Part shown: piece by piece, positions 33,203 through 42,919 of the stretch
Layout: every line of letters begins with the position of its first letter
How positions within the stretch are numbered: the first letter of the stretch is position 1
Origin: Orobanche coerulescens
Lineage: Eukaryota; Streptophyta; Magnoliopsida; Lamiales; Orobanchaceae
Assembly: GCA_033398695.1 (NCBI GenBank)
Contig: CM065818.1
Span: 33,814,001 to 33,878,000, forward strand
Length of the DNA: 64,000 nt
Direction of reading: 5' to 3'
Notes under the pieces: model-generated
Database searches by the model: none
Told to the model about the DNA's origin: nothing
The model's input: only the letters and a program-made list of their open reading frames with translations
Position numbers and translations under genes: made by a program

Positions 33203-34234
33203 ATGCCGAGAGGCCGAGGTCGTGGTCGTGGCAATCAAATGCGTGGTCGAGATCATGCTGCCGGTGACGATACCGGTATCGGTGTCGCTACTATTTTACA
33301 GCAGGTAGCCACACAGATGACTCAGTTGACTCAGGCAGTTCAGCGTGTTACAGATGTGACCCAGAACACTGGTGTAAATCAGTGGCTTCGAGAAGTGGTT
33401 CGTATGAATCCCCCTCGTTTTGCTGGTGCTGCAGATGCATTAGGCTGGGATGGTTGGCTTTTTCAGTTGGAAAAGATATTCGAGGTAGTTGATTGTCCAG
33501 AAGAACGTAAGGTCCCGGTAGCTCAGTATCTTTTCGACAAGGATGCCGCTAGCTGGTGGGAGGCTGTTAAGCCTCAAGATCTTGTTGTTACATGGGCATA
33601 GTTCCAGAGATTAATGAGAGATGAGTTTTGTCCAGAGCCGATCAGAAATCAGAAGATTAATGAATTATTTTCGGCGAAACTGCAGGATGTACCGCGGTCT
33701 CAAGCTATTATTGATTTTAGCAAATAGCTCGGGTATGTGCAGAATCAAGTAAGGACAGAGGAGGACAAGATTTGTTATTTTAGTAGGCGGATGAAGCCGG
33801 AGATTCGTCAATACATGGCAGGTCTCTCTTGTACTTCCTTGAGAGATTATCAGAATAGGGCGTTGGCCTATGAGCTATCCAGATTGCCGACCGAGATTAT
33901 GTCCGCGTCGAAGAAACAGAAAATCGTTGGGGACTTTTCAGGAAATCAGGGGAGTGGGCCCCCTGAGTTGGGGACTTCGTTTCGTCCTCCTAAGGTGATT
34001 CCTCGATCGCGTGATCAGGGGAGTAGTACCCCTGCAGTGAGTTATGTGAACAGCTCGAAGATATGTTATAACTGTAGTCGAGCGGGCCATACGGCGAAGA
34101 ATTGTCATTCACCGTTAGTTAGCTGTTTCGAGTGTGGCCAAGTGGGTCACCAAGCCGTGCATTGCGATACGGTAACTGAGAGATTTGGGGTTCAAGGTTG
34201 CGTCTCTGCTCCAAAAGGACACGAATATGCCTAG
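33203..34234 (+). pseudogene. Gag of unit 1, array E
   Basis: 344-codon frame from ATG (MPRGRGRGRGNQ) with an RG-rich N-terminus. Capsid motifs: MNPPRFAGAADALGWDGW, SWWEAVKPQD, FSRRMKPEIRQYMAGLSC and LRDYQNRALAYEL. Two perfect CCHC zinc knuckles: CYNCSRAGHTAKNC and CFECGQVGHQAVHC. Two in-frame stops, TAG at 33599-33601 (GAG in unit 2) and TAG at 33725-33727 (CAG in unit 2), are the only lesions. No pol follows: the polypurine tract comes 390 bp later. Gag would package RNA; enzymes must come from another element. Confidence 0.9.
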
Positions 34235-34611
34235 TGTGGTTTTGAGGATTTCGGCGTAGTCCGAATTATTTGTGTTTGTCCTTGTGGATCGTTTGTGTGT
34301 TTATTTATGTTTTCTTGATTGTGCGTGTTTCCTTGTAATAGGTGCTTAGTGTTTTGTGGTTGTTCGGATAGTTGACTTGATTGTATTATCTATTTGATGA
34401 CGCTTGTCACTTGTTGGTTTTATTATGTTTCTACCGGTGGCGTTGTGTTGGTCGTCGTGGAGCGCGTTTTCATGCCGTATATTCCTTTGCGTGCTTGTAA
34501 CGTTTCGCCGATGGGCGAAAGTTATGCGTTTCTTGTGTTTCTCGTTGAGTGTTTCCTGGCAGGATGTTGCTCCTGCCTACATCTTTTAAGTTTTGGGACG
34601 AAACTTCTTTT
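34235..34611 (+). other. Tail of unit 1 after gag, with a small ORF
   Basis: A 75-codon frame starting at the ATG at 34397 encodes a hydrophobic peptide and is also open in unit 2 (39836-40063). In element B the homologous region is frameshifted. Probably untranslated tail sequence. It contains the AAGTTTTGGGACGAAACTT stem-loop next to the polypurine tract. Confidence 0.5.
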
Positions 34612-34624
34612 AAGGAGGGTATAA
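34612..34624 (+). promoter_or_regulatory. Polypurine tract, unit 1
   Basis: AAGGAGGGTATAA directly precedes LTR 2 (TGTAATATCC at 34625). Confidence 0.8.
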
Positions 34625-37387
34625 TGTAATATCCGCAATTTCCGATTTTCGGTAATTTTCTTTTTTCGGCGGGAGTCCGTTTTGACGACTCACTTGTGAC
34701 TGTTTCGTCATTCTGAGAATGTTTAATTCTGCACTTTTCGACGTCCGAGTTCGTTTCGGTGTCGTTTTGCCGAGTTTCGTGCTTTTAGCGACTTTTCCAC
34801 ACTTGGGTTCGATTCTTACGAATCTCGTCCGAAACTAATGTTTTGAGTTTCCCGTAAGTCCGTTTAACTTGGTTAGACGTGTTGTGAACTTCGGTTTGGT
34901 TATTCGATCACGTATCGTGATTTTTGGGTGTTTTGGGCCATTTTATAATTTCACAAAGTGGTGGGTATCCATATACGTATTTGTTGTCTCGACCCATTTT
35001 ATGGTCGCGTGTGAGTTTAATTGTAACTCAAGCTCTTAGTATGATCTTATTCTGGAGCTTTTCGTAAGTATGTTGAACTTGGTGTTTCGATCGGAGGAAT
35101 CCGTTGTTGTAATCGGTTTTGAGAGTACTGTTGCTGTCCTTTTGAGTCGTTAGCGCATGCTACACCTATTGGTTAGCGCGCGCTATGGTGCGGTTGTTAG
35201 CACACGTTACAGGTTTGGTAGCATGCTAACGGGTGGTGCAGAAACAGTCCAGAGGCTACTGGACTAGGTTAGAACGTTGGTTAGCGCACGCTCCTGGACT
35301 GGGTCTGGGGGCCTCGTTAGCGCACGCTAATTTTTGTAGCTAGCGCGCGCTAACTGTACAACGTTTTGTTCTGATGCTTCGATAGCGCACGCTAATCAGG
35401 TAGGATTAGCGCACGCTACGCTGTCCAGTATATAAACTGGACAGCAGTCATTAATCTGCATTTTCTTCATTTTCTTCTTCTTCCAAGGTGTTTTGGAGTA
35501 TCCTAGGTGATTATAACATCATCTAATCCATTGTTCTTCACCGAATCAAGGTATTTTTCTTGGATACCTAGAGTTGACTTTTTGGGGGATTTGTTCTTGA
35601 TTTCGTTTTCCTTTCGGTTTTGATAGACCGATTGTTGTTTAATGATGTTGTTAAACATATCCTATGGATTGTATATCCATATTTCAGTTTGCAATTCTGT
35701 TTTCATGTTTTTTTCGGTCGACTCGCGTTCTTGTCCATTTTGGGGGAAACCCTTGAACTTTCATCGTTTGTTCTTTGAATTCAGCGGCTTTGGGTCGTGC
35801 TATAGAATTCATTTTCATTGTTGTTATTGTTGTTCATAGTTTATTGCCGCGGGTTAGCGCTCGGTGGAGTCAGCGGGTTCGTAGTCGGTTAGTGCCAACC
35901 TACTTCGATCGGTTCTTCGCGTTGGTGGTTGTTCGAGGCAAGTACCTTGTCCATACAATTATTGTTTTATGGATATGATAATTAGTGATCGTCTCCTTGT
36001 GTTTATTTCATCGTTTGAATTTCACTTTCAAAGATTCGGTTAGCCTTGTTAAAGGCCCTCTTTCAAAACGCGTGTGTTTTGTGGACATTGTGTTCGTGGA
36101 TGGTTACGTGAATTACTATGAATACACTTGGTGTTGTCGTTGTGCTTTGATAATGTATATGTATATATTATCTCATATCGGTGCGTTGTGATTTGACCAT
36201 TGCGTCGTGCATTGTGTTTGTTGCCATTGAGTGAATTACTTGGATATTATTGATGTGATATGTTATTTGTGTGAATGTGTGGATATGGTTGAAGGTCTAC
36301 GGTGACACATGGCACGTGATCATGTGGTCAGGATGCAATAAGTGATTGATCCAACTGTGAGAGCCTGAGATAATCTACGGTGACACATGGCTTGTGATCA
36401 TGTGGTCAGGATGAAACAAGTGATTGATCCAACCGTGAGATATCGTGTGTGATTTGTTTAGCTAGCTAGCTCGGGAGGGTCCTTAGAGGCCTCGAGTGGG
36501 ATTTGTGGCTTCGTCCCGGTCCTAGGCGATGCATGTGCGTGATTTGTTTTATGATTGTGGCCAGCTCGGGAGGGTCCTTAGAGGCCTCGAGTGGGATTTG
36601 TGGCTTCGTCCCGGTCCTAGGAGATGCTTGTATGTGATTATGTTGTGTTGATTTTATGTCCGTTGAGGACCCTTGATGTGGGCTCTGGCCCTGTGAATTG
36701 TTGTTGGTTCTACTTGTGAAAATGAAACCTTTGGGCTGTGACCCCTATTGATTTTGGAAAGAGAAAGATTCGACAATCCTGAGTTGTTTCTATCAAAACT
36801 CCCGATGGCATTTAAAATCACTTTATAAATTGTTTCCCTCGACTTGGGATCTTTCGATTTTGGAAAGCTTTACCTAAACTCTTGCCTCGGGAAGTATTTT
36901 CGTTATGTTTAAATCTTTGAGGATTCCTGGTTATTATTGTCCTTGGAACTTGTATTGTATGGCTCGTATTTTTGCACTTTGTACTTGCACTAGCAAAACA
37001 GTGGAGTTTTGATAATCCCCGAGTATTCGGGGGGTGGATGTCTGTTTTGCATTCAGGTTTTGGAGCATAGCACAGGGTCGGCATGAGGGATGATGAAAGA
37101 TGAACGATACTAATCACACGTGACCCGTTGATGTCGTATTGGGTTAGTTGTATTTTATTTTCTGCTGCAGTATTCTTTCCCCGTTGTACGGGAGTGTGTT
37201 GTACTCGACCCTTGTGTGGACATGTGTTATGATTGAGTTGTATGTATTTATTTAAAGACCAAATCGGTCTACTGAGTCATTTTAGTCATAAAGGCATTGT
37301 TGAGTTGTTCGATGTTGTTACCATCCTAATAGATCCTTGAGGAAAGGTTCTACGACGTGTAATATCCCTGAGCGGATTGGGGGTGTT
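34625..37387 (+). repeat. LTR 2 of array E (shared middle LTR)
   Basis: 2763 bp. It serves as 3' LTR of unit 1 and 5' LTR of unit 2. U3 array 35151-35418, TATA inverted repeat 35420-35445, donor-like AAG/GTATTT at 35550/35551. It lacks about 60 bp near 35475 that LTRs 1 and 3 have. Ends GTGTT against the primer site. Confidence 0.9.
35420..35445 (+). promoter_or_regulatory. TATA box in a 10-bp inverted repeat, LTR 2
   Basis: GCTGTCCAGT and ACTGGACAGC flank the 6-base ATATAA loop. Identical to the arrangement in LTR 3. Confidence 0.75.
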
Positions 37388-37401
37388 TGGTATCGGAGCT
37401 T
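37388..37401 (+). promoter_or_regulatory. Primer binding site, unit 2 of array E
   Basis: TGGTATCGGAGCTT directly after GTGTT, the same junction deletion as unit 1. Confidence 0.8.
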
Positions 37402-38641
37402 AGGTTGTGGAAACCTAGGCTGCGGGTTTAGTGGTGTCTGTTGAGTTTTTGTCTCGTCAGATTTTGTCTGGCTGAGTCGTGTCGCGACGCGTCGTCTGAG
37501 TTTGTTGGTCGTGATTAGTATCGTCGGGCGATCATCATCTTCGTGCGACCTGTGGCCGTAAGTCTCCCTTCTTTGTATTGTGCCTCGTGTGACACGTGCT
37601 ATTTGTTTGATTATTTGTTAAGTGATGGAACCTTCATGTAGATTCTTGGTTTCGTGATGCATTCGTGTGATTCTCATATTTGGTTTATATGAGGAGTGTT
37701 GTCATTACTTATGTCCTTTTTGACTGTGATATTTGACTGTTTGTTTTCCGGTAAAAGTCATGTGCTGTCTTGATTTTGAGCGAGTTGATGCGTGTATTAT
37801 GATTGTATGTAAGTGAATATTGTTACATGTGAGTTTTTAGGCATTCTAGCCTAATAGATTTTCGAAAACCTTGAGTATCATAGAAAATAAATTTCGATAC
37901 GTACCTTTAAAATGAATTATTTTCTCGCGGTACTTTCAAAGTGTTTTCTAGTGCCGCAATATATTTCAAATTATTCAAGTTGGGGACCAAAATATTTTGA
38001 GATATTTTCAATTATTTTTAGAAATGCAGTTGCTTAGACCCAAGGGTCGAATATTTCTGAAAGTTTCAATTTAAAGGAAAGTGTCCTCGTTTTATCAAAT
38101 GCAAGATGGTTTTCAAAGTCTTGATAATGGTGTTTGTACAACTTTTTGAAAATGTGATACTCAAGATCAACTGGTGTTTCCAAATTGTTTTCAAAATGTG
38201 GTTTTCGTTTTTTTTTTAAAACATATTAGTTCCCGTTTGCGGTCTGAGGATGTATGTATGATGTTCGCATTGTCGTTATGATGTTAGTTCCCGAGTATGA
38301 TCGAATTGGTGGCATGAACGTTGAGGTGTTGCCACACAATTGTTATACTAGTCCTCTGTGAGAGGTGTGAACTGATATTTACTGTTTGTCGCCTCGTGGT
38401 GATTTGTGTGTTGTCGCACGAGTGTGAGCTGTTGAAGCTTGGGTTGGTACATTCGTGTATATGTGTGATTGTTTCGATGATGTTTTTCTGATTATGTTCT
38501 GGTTATCGTTCGGGCCGTTGAGATCGCTGTAGGATACCGTTATTGCTATGATTTTAGTATGCTTGTTGCTTTACAATGGAAATCGTTATATATGGTATGA
38601 GTTATGATTTTTCTGTTGTGCTGAGTGAATACTTATTCAGT
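37402..38641 (+). other. Leader of unit 2, array E (no gene)
   Basis: Close copy of the unit 1 leader. Ends TTATTCAG at 38640, one base before the gag ATG, matching a splice acceptor. Paired with the donor at 35551 it would define a 3090-bp intron. Confidence 0.7.
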
Positions 38642-39673
38642 ATGCCGAGAGGCCGAGGTCGTGGTCGTGGCAATCAGACGCGTGGTCGAGATCATGCTGA
38701 CGGTGATGATGCCGGTAACGGTGTCGCTACTATTTCACAGCAGGTAGACACACAGATGACTCAGTTGACTCAGGCAGTTCAGCGTGTTACAGATGTGACC
38801 CAGAACACTGGTGCAAATCACTGGCTTCGAGAAGTGGTTCGTATGTATCCCTCTCGTTTTGCTGGTGCTGCAGATGCATTAGGCTGGGATGGTTGGCTTT
38901 TCCAGTTGGAAAAGATATTCGAGGTAGTTGATTGTCCAGAAGAACGTAAGGTCCTAGTAGCTCAGTATCTTTTCGACAAGGATGCCACTAGCTGGTGGGA
39001 GGCTGTTAAGCCTCAAGATCATGTTGTTACATGGGCAGAGTTCCAAAGATTTATGAGAGATGAGTTTTGTCTAGAGCCGATCAGAAATCAGAAGATTAAT
39101 GAATTATTTTAGGCAAAACCGCAGGATGTACCGCGGTCTCAAGCTATTATTGATTTTAGCAAACAGCTCGGCTATATGCAGAATCATGTAAGGACAGAGG
39201 AGGACAAGATTTGTCATTTTAGTAGGCGGATGAAGCCAGAGATTCGTCAGTACATGGCAGGTCTCGCTTGTACTTCCTTAAGAGATTATCAGAATAGGGC
39301 GTTGGCCTATGAGCTATCCAGATTGCCGACCGAGATTATGTCCGCGTCGAAGAAACAGAAAACCGTTGGGGACTTTTCAGGAAATCAGGGGAGTGGGCCC
39401 CCTGAGTTGAGGACTTCGTTTCGTCCTCATAAGGTGATTCCTCGATCGCGTGATCAGGGGAGTAGTACCCCTGCAGTGAGTTATGTGAACAGCTCGAAGA
39501 TATGTTATAACTGTAGTCGAGCGGGCCATACTGCGAAGAATTGTCGTTCACCGTTAGTTAGCTGTTTCGAGTGTGGCCAAGTGGGTCACCAAGCCGTGCA
39601 CTGCGAGACGGTAACTGAGAGATTTGGGGTTCAAGGATGCGTCTCTGCTCCGAAAGGACACGGAGATGCCTAG
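38642..39673 (+). pseudogene. Gag of unit 2, array E
   Basis: Same 344-codon frame as unit 1, with the same RG-rich start, capsid motifs (GWDGWLFQLEKIFEVVD, SWWEAVKPQDHV) and two intact CCHC knuckles (CYNCSRAGHTAKNC, CFECGQVGHQAVHC). One in-frame stop, TAG at 39110-39112 (TCG in unit 1). Because the two copies carry different stops, the gag was open when the units duplicated. Polypurine tract and LTR 3 follow with no pol. Confidence 0.9.
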
Positions 39674-40050
39674 TGTGGTTTTGAGGATTTCGGCGTAGTC
39701 CGAATTATTTGTGTTTGTCCTTGTGGATCGTTTGTGTGTTTATTTCTGTTTTCTTGATTGTGCGTGTTTCCTTGTAATAGGTGCTTAGTGTTTTGTGGTT
39801 GTTCGGATAGTTGACTTGATTGTATTATCTGTTTGATGACACTGGTCACTTGTTGGTTTTATTATGTTTCTACCGGTGGCGTTGTGTTGGTCGTCGTGGA
39901 GCGCATTTTCATGTCGTATATTCATTTGCGTGCTTGTAACGTTTCGCCGATGGGCGAAAGTTACGCATTTCTTGTGTTTCTCGTTGAGTGTTTCCTGGCA
40001 GGATGTTGCTCCTCCCTACTTATTTTAAGTTTCGGGACGAAACTTCTTTT

Positions 40051-40063
40051 AAGGAGGGTATAA
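40051..40063 (+). promoter_or_regulatory. Polypurine tract, unit 2
   Basis: AAGGAGGGTATAA before LTR 3. The perfect stem-loop AAGTTTCG-GGA-CGAAACTT lies just upstream (40027-40045). Confidence 0.8.
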
Positions 40064-40590
40064 TGTAATATCCGCAATTTCCGATTTTCGGTAATTTTCT
40101 TTTTTCGGCGGGAGTCCGTTTTGACGACTCACTTGTGACCGTTTCGTCATTCTGATAATGTTTAATTCTGCACTTTTCGACGTCCGAGTTCGTTTCGGTG
40201 TCGTTTTTCCGAGTTCCGTGCTTTTTAGCGACTTTTCCGCACTTGGGTTCGATTCTTACGAATCTCGTCCGAAACCATTGTTTTGAGTTTCCCGTAAGTC
40301 CGTTTAACTTGGTTAGACGTGTTGTGAACTTCGGTTTGGTTATTCGATCACGTATCGTGATTTTTGGGTGTTTTGGGCCATTTTGTAATTTCCCAAAGTG
40401 GTGGGTATCCGTATACGTATTTGTTGTCTCGACCCTTTTTATGGTCGCGTGTGAGTTCGATTGTAACTCAAGCTCTTAGTATGATCTTATTTTGGAGCTT
40501 TTCGTGCGTATGTTGAACTTGGTGTTTCGATCGGAGGAATCCGTTGTTGTAATCGGCTTTGAGAGTACTGTTGTTGTCCTTTTGAGTCGT

Positions 40591-40884
40591 TAGCGCATGC
40601 TACACCTATTGGTTAGCGCGCGCTATGGTGCGGTTGTTAGCGCACGTTACAAGTTTGGTAGCGCACGCCAACGGGTGGTGCAGAAACAGTCCAGAGGCTA
40701 CTGGACTAGGTTAGAACGTTGGTTAGCGCACGCTACCTGGTAGTCGAGCGATCCAGAGCTCTTTGGGTAGTGCAGGGCCTCGTTAGCGCACGCTAATTTT
40801 TGTAGCTAGCGCGCGCTAACTGTACAACGTTTTGTTTTGATGCTTCGATAGTGCACGCTAATCAGGTAGGATTAGCGCACGCTA
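40591..40884 (+). promoter_or_regulatory. Palindrome array in U3 of LTR 3, array E
   Basis: Nine TAGCGCRCGCTA-type sites start at 40591, 40614, 40638, 40659, 40724, 40784, 40807, 40849 and 40873. Spacings are 23, 24, 21, 65, 60, 23, 42 and 24, close to multiples of about 21 bp. An AGTCCAG/CTGGACT inverted repeat (40688-40707) lies in the first spacer. Confidence 0.8.
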
Positions 40885-40885
40885 A

Positions 40886-40911
40886 GCTGTCCAGTATATA
40901 AACTGGACAGC
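40886..40911 (+). promoter_or_regulatory. TATA box in a 10-bp inverted repeat, LTR 3
   Basis: Arms GCTGTCCAGT (40886-40895) and ACTGGACAGC (40902-40911) are perfect reverse complements around ATATAA. It begins two bases after the last palindrome of the array. Confidence 0.78.
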
Positions 40912-42914
40912 AGTCATTAATCTGCATTTTCTTCATTTTCTTCTTCTTCCTTTGCGGGTTCGAGACGTGGCGACTAGGGTTCGCTACCTGGGTTAATTTT
41001 CTTCCATTCCAAGGTGTTTTGGAGTATCCTATGTGATTATAATATCATCTAATCCATTGTTCTTCACCGAATCAAGGTATTTTTCTTGGATACCTAGAGT
41101 TGACTTTTTGGGGGATTTGTTCCTGATTTCGTTTTTCTTTCGGTTTTGATAGACCGATTGTTGTTTAATTATGTTGTTAAACATATCCTATGGATTGTAT
41201 ATCCATATTTCAGTTTGGAATTCCGTTTTCATGTTTTGGTCGGTCGATTCGCGTTCTTGGCCGTTTTGGGGAATACCCTTGAACTTTCGTCGTTTGTTCT
41301 TTGAAATCAGCGGCTTTGGGTCATGCTATAGAATTCATTTTCATTGTTGTTATTGTTGTTTGTATTTTATTGTCGCGGGTTAGTGCTCGGTGGAGTCGGC
41401 GGGTTCGTAGTCGGTTCGTGCCAACCTACTTCGATCGGTTCTTCGCGTTGGTGGTTGTTCGAGGCAAGTACCTTGTCCATACAATTCTTGTTTTATGGAT
41501 ATGATAATTAGTGATCGTCTCCTTGTGTTTATTTCATCGTTTGAATTTCACTTTCAAAGATTCGGTTAGCCTTGTTAAAGGCCCTCTTTCAAAACGCGTG
41601 TGTTTTGTGGACATTGTGTTCGTGGATGGTTACGTGAATTACTATGAATACACTTGGTGTTGTCATTGTGCTTTGATAATGCATATGTATATATTATCTC
41701 ATATCGGTGCGTTGTGATTTGACCATTGCGTCGTGCATTGTGTTTGTTGCCATTGAGTGAATTACTTGGATATTATTGATGTGATATGTTATTTGTGTGA
41801 ATGTGTGGATATGGTTGAAGGTCTACGGTGACACATGACACGTGATCATGTGGTCAGGATGCAATAAGTGATTGATCCAACCGTGAGAGCCTGAGATAAT
41901 CTACGGTAACACATGGCTTGTGATCATGTGGTGATGATGCAACAAGTGATTGATCCAACCGTGAGATATCGTGTGTGATTTGTTTAGCTAGCCAGCTCGG
42001 GAGGGTCCTTAGAGGCCTCGAGTGGGATTTGTGGGTTCGTCCCGGTCCTAGGCGATGCATGTGCGTGAGTTGTTTTATGATTGTGGACAGCTTGGGAGGG
42101 TCCTTAGAGGCCTCGAGTCGGATTTGTGGATTCGTCCCGGTCCTAGGCGATGCTTGTATGTGATTATGTTGTGTTGATTTTATGTCCGTTGAGGACCCTT
42201 GATGTGGGCTCTGGCCCTGTAAATTGTTGTTGGTTCTACTTGTGAAAATGAAACCTTTGGGCTGTGACCCCTGTTGGTTTTGGAAAGAGAAGGATTCGAA
42301 AATCGTGAGTTGTTTCTATCAAAACTCCCGATGGCATTGAAAATCACTTTATAAATTGTTTCCCTCAACTTGGATCTTTCGATTTTGGAAAGCTTTACCT
42401 AAACTCTTGCCTCGGGAAGTATTTTCATTATGTTTAAATCTTTGAGGATTCCTGGTTATTATTGTCCTTGGAACTTGTATTGTACGGCTCGTATTTTTGC
42501 ACTTTGTACTTGCAGTAGCAAAACAGTGGAGTTTTGCTAACCACCGAGTATTCGGGGGGGATGTATGTTTTGCATTCAGGTTTTGGAGCATAGCACAGGG
42601 TCGGCATGAGGGATGATGAAAGAAGAACGATACTAATCACACGAGGACCCATTGATGTTGTATTGGTTTAGTTGTATTTTATTTTCCGCTGCAGTATTCT
42701 TTCCCCGTTGTACGGGAGTGTGTTGTACTCGACCCCTGCGTGGGCATGTGTTATGATTGAGTTGTATGTATTTATTGAAAGACCAAATCGGTCTATTGAG
42801 TCATTTTAGCCTTAAAGGCATTGTTGAGTTGTTCGATGTTGTTACCAGCCTGGTAGATCCTTGAGGAAAGGTTCTACGGCGTATAATATCCCTGAGCGGA
42901 TTGGGGGTGTTGCA

Positions 42915-42919
42915 AGTGC
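42915..42919. repeat. Target site duplication AGTGC, right copy
   Basis: Follows the LTR end GTGTTGCA at 42914 and matches 20138-20142. Confidence 0.85.

Larger units (their letters stand above)
20143..42914 (+). mobile_element. Array E: LTR-gag-LTR-gag-LTR tandem retroelement
   Basis: Three LTRs (20143-31952 interrupted by element D; 34625-37387; 40064-42914) and two internal units (31953-34624; 37388-40063), all in the same direction, with one pair of target duplications at the outer ends. Each internal unit has primer site, ~1.25 kb leader, gag and polypurine tract, with no pol. This is a non-autonomous, gag-only element (the TR-GAG type), tandemly duplicated, probably by unequal recombination between LTRs of sister copies. 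Confidence 0.88.
40064..42914 (+). repeat. LTR 3 of array E
   Basis: 2851 bp, TGTAATATCC to GTGTTGCA, then the target duplication AGTGC. TATA is about 833 bp in, leaving about 2 kb of R/U5, with a ~77-bp tandem duplication (41830-41975) and a ~100-bp one (41990-42155). No gene. Confidence 0.9.

Noticed and set aside
35985..36191. 68-codon frame conserved in four LTR copies (also 16226-16432, 30661-30867, 41511-41717)
   Set aside because: It begins with GTG rather than ATG, lies in LTR sequence that is conserved at the DNA level anyway, and falls within the predicted leader intron.
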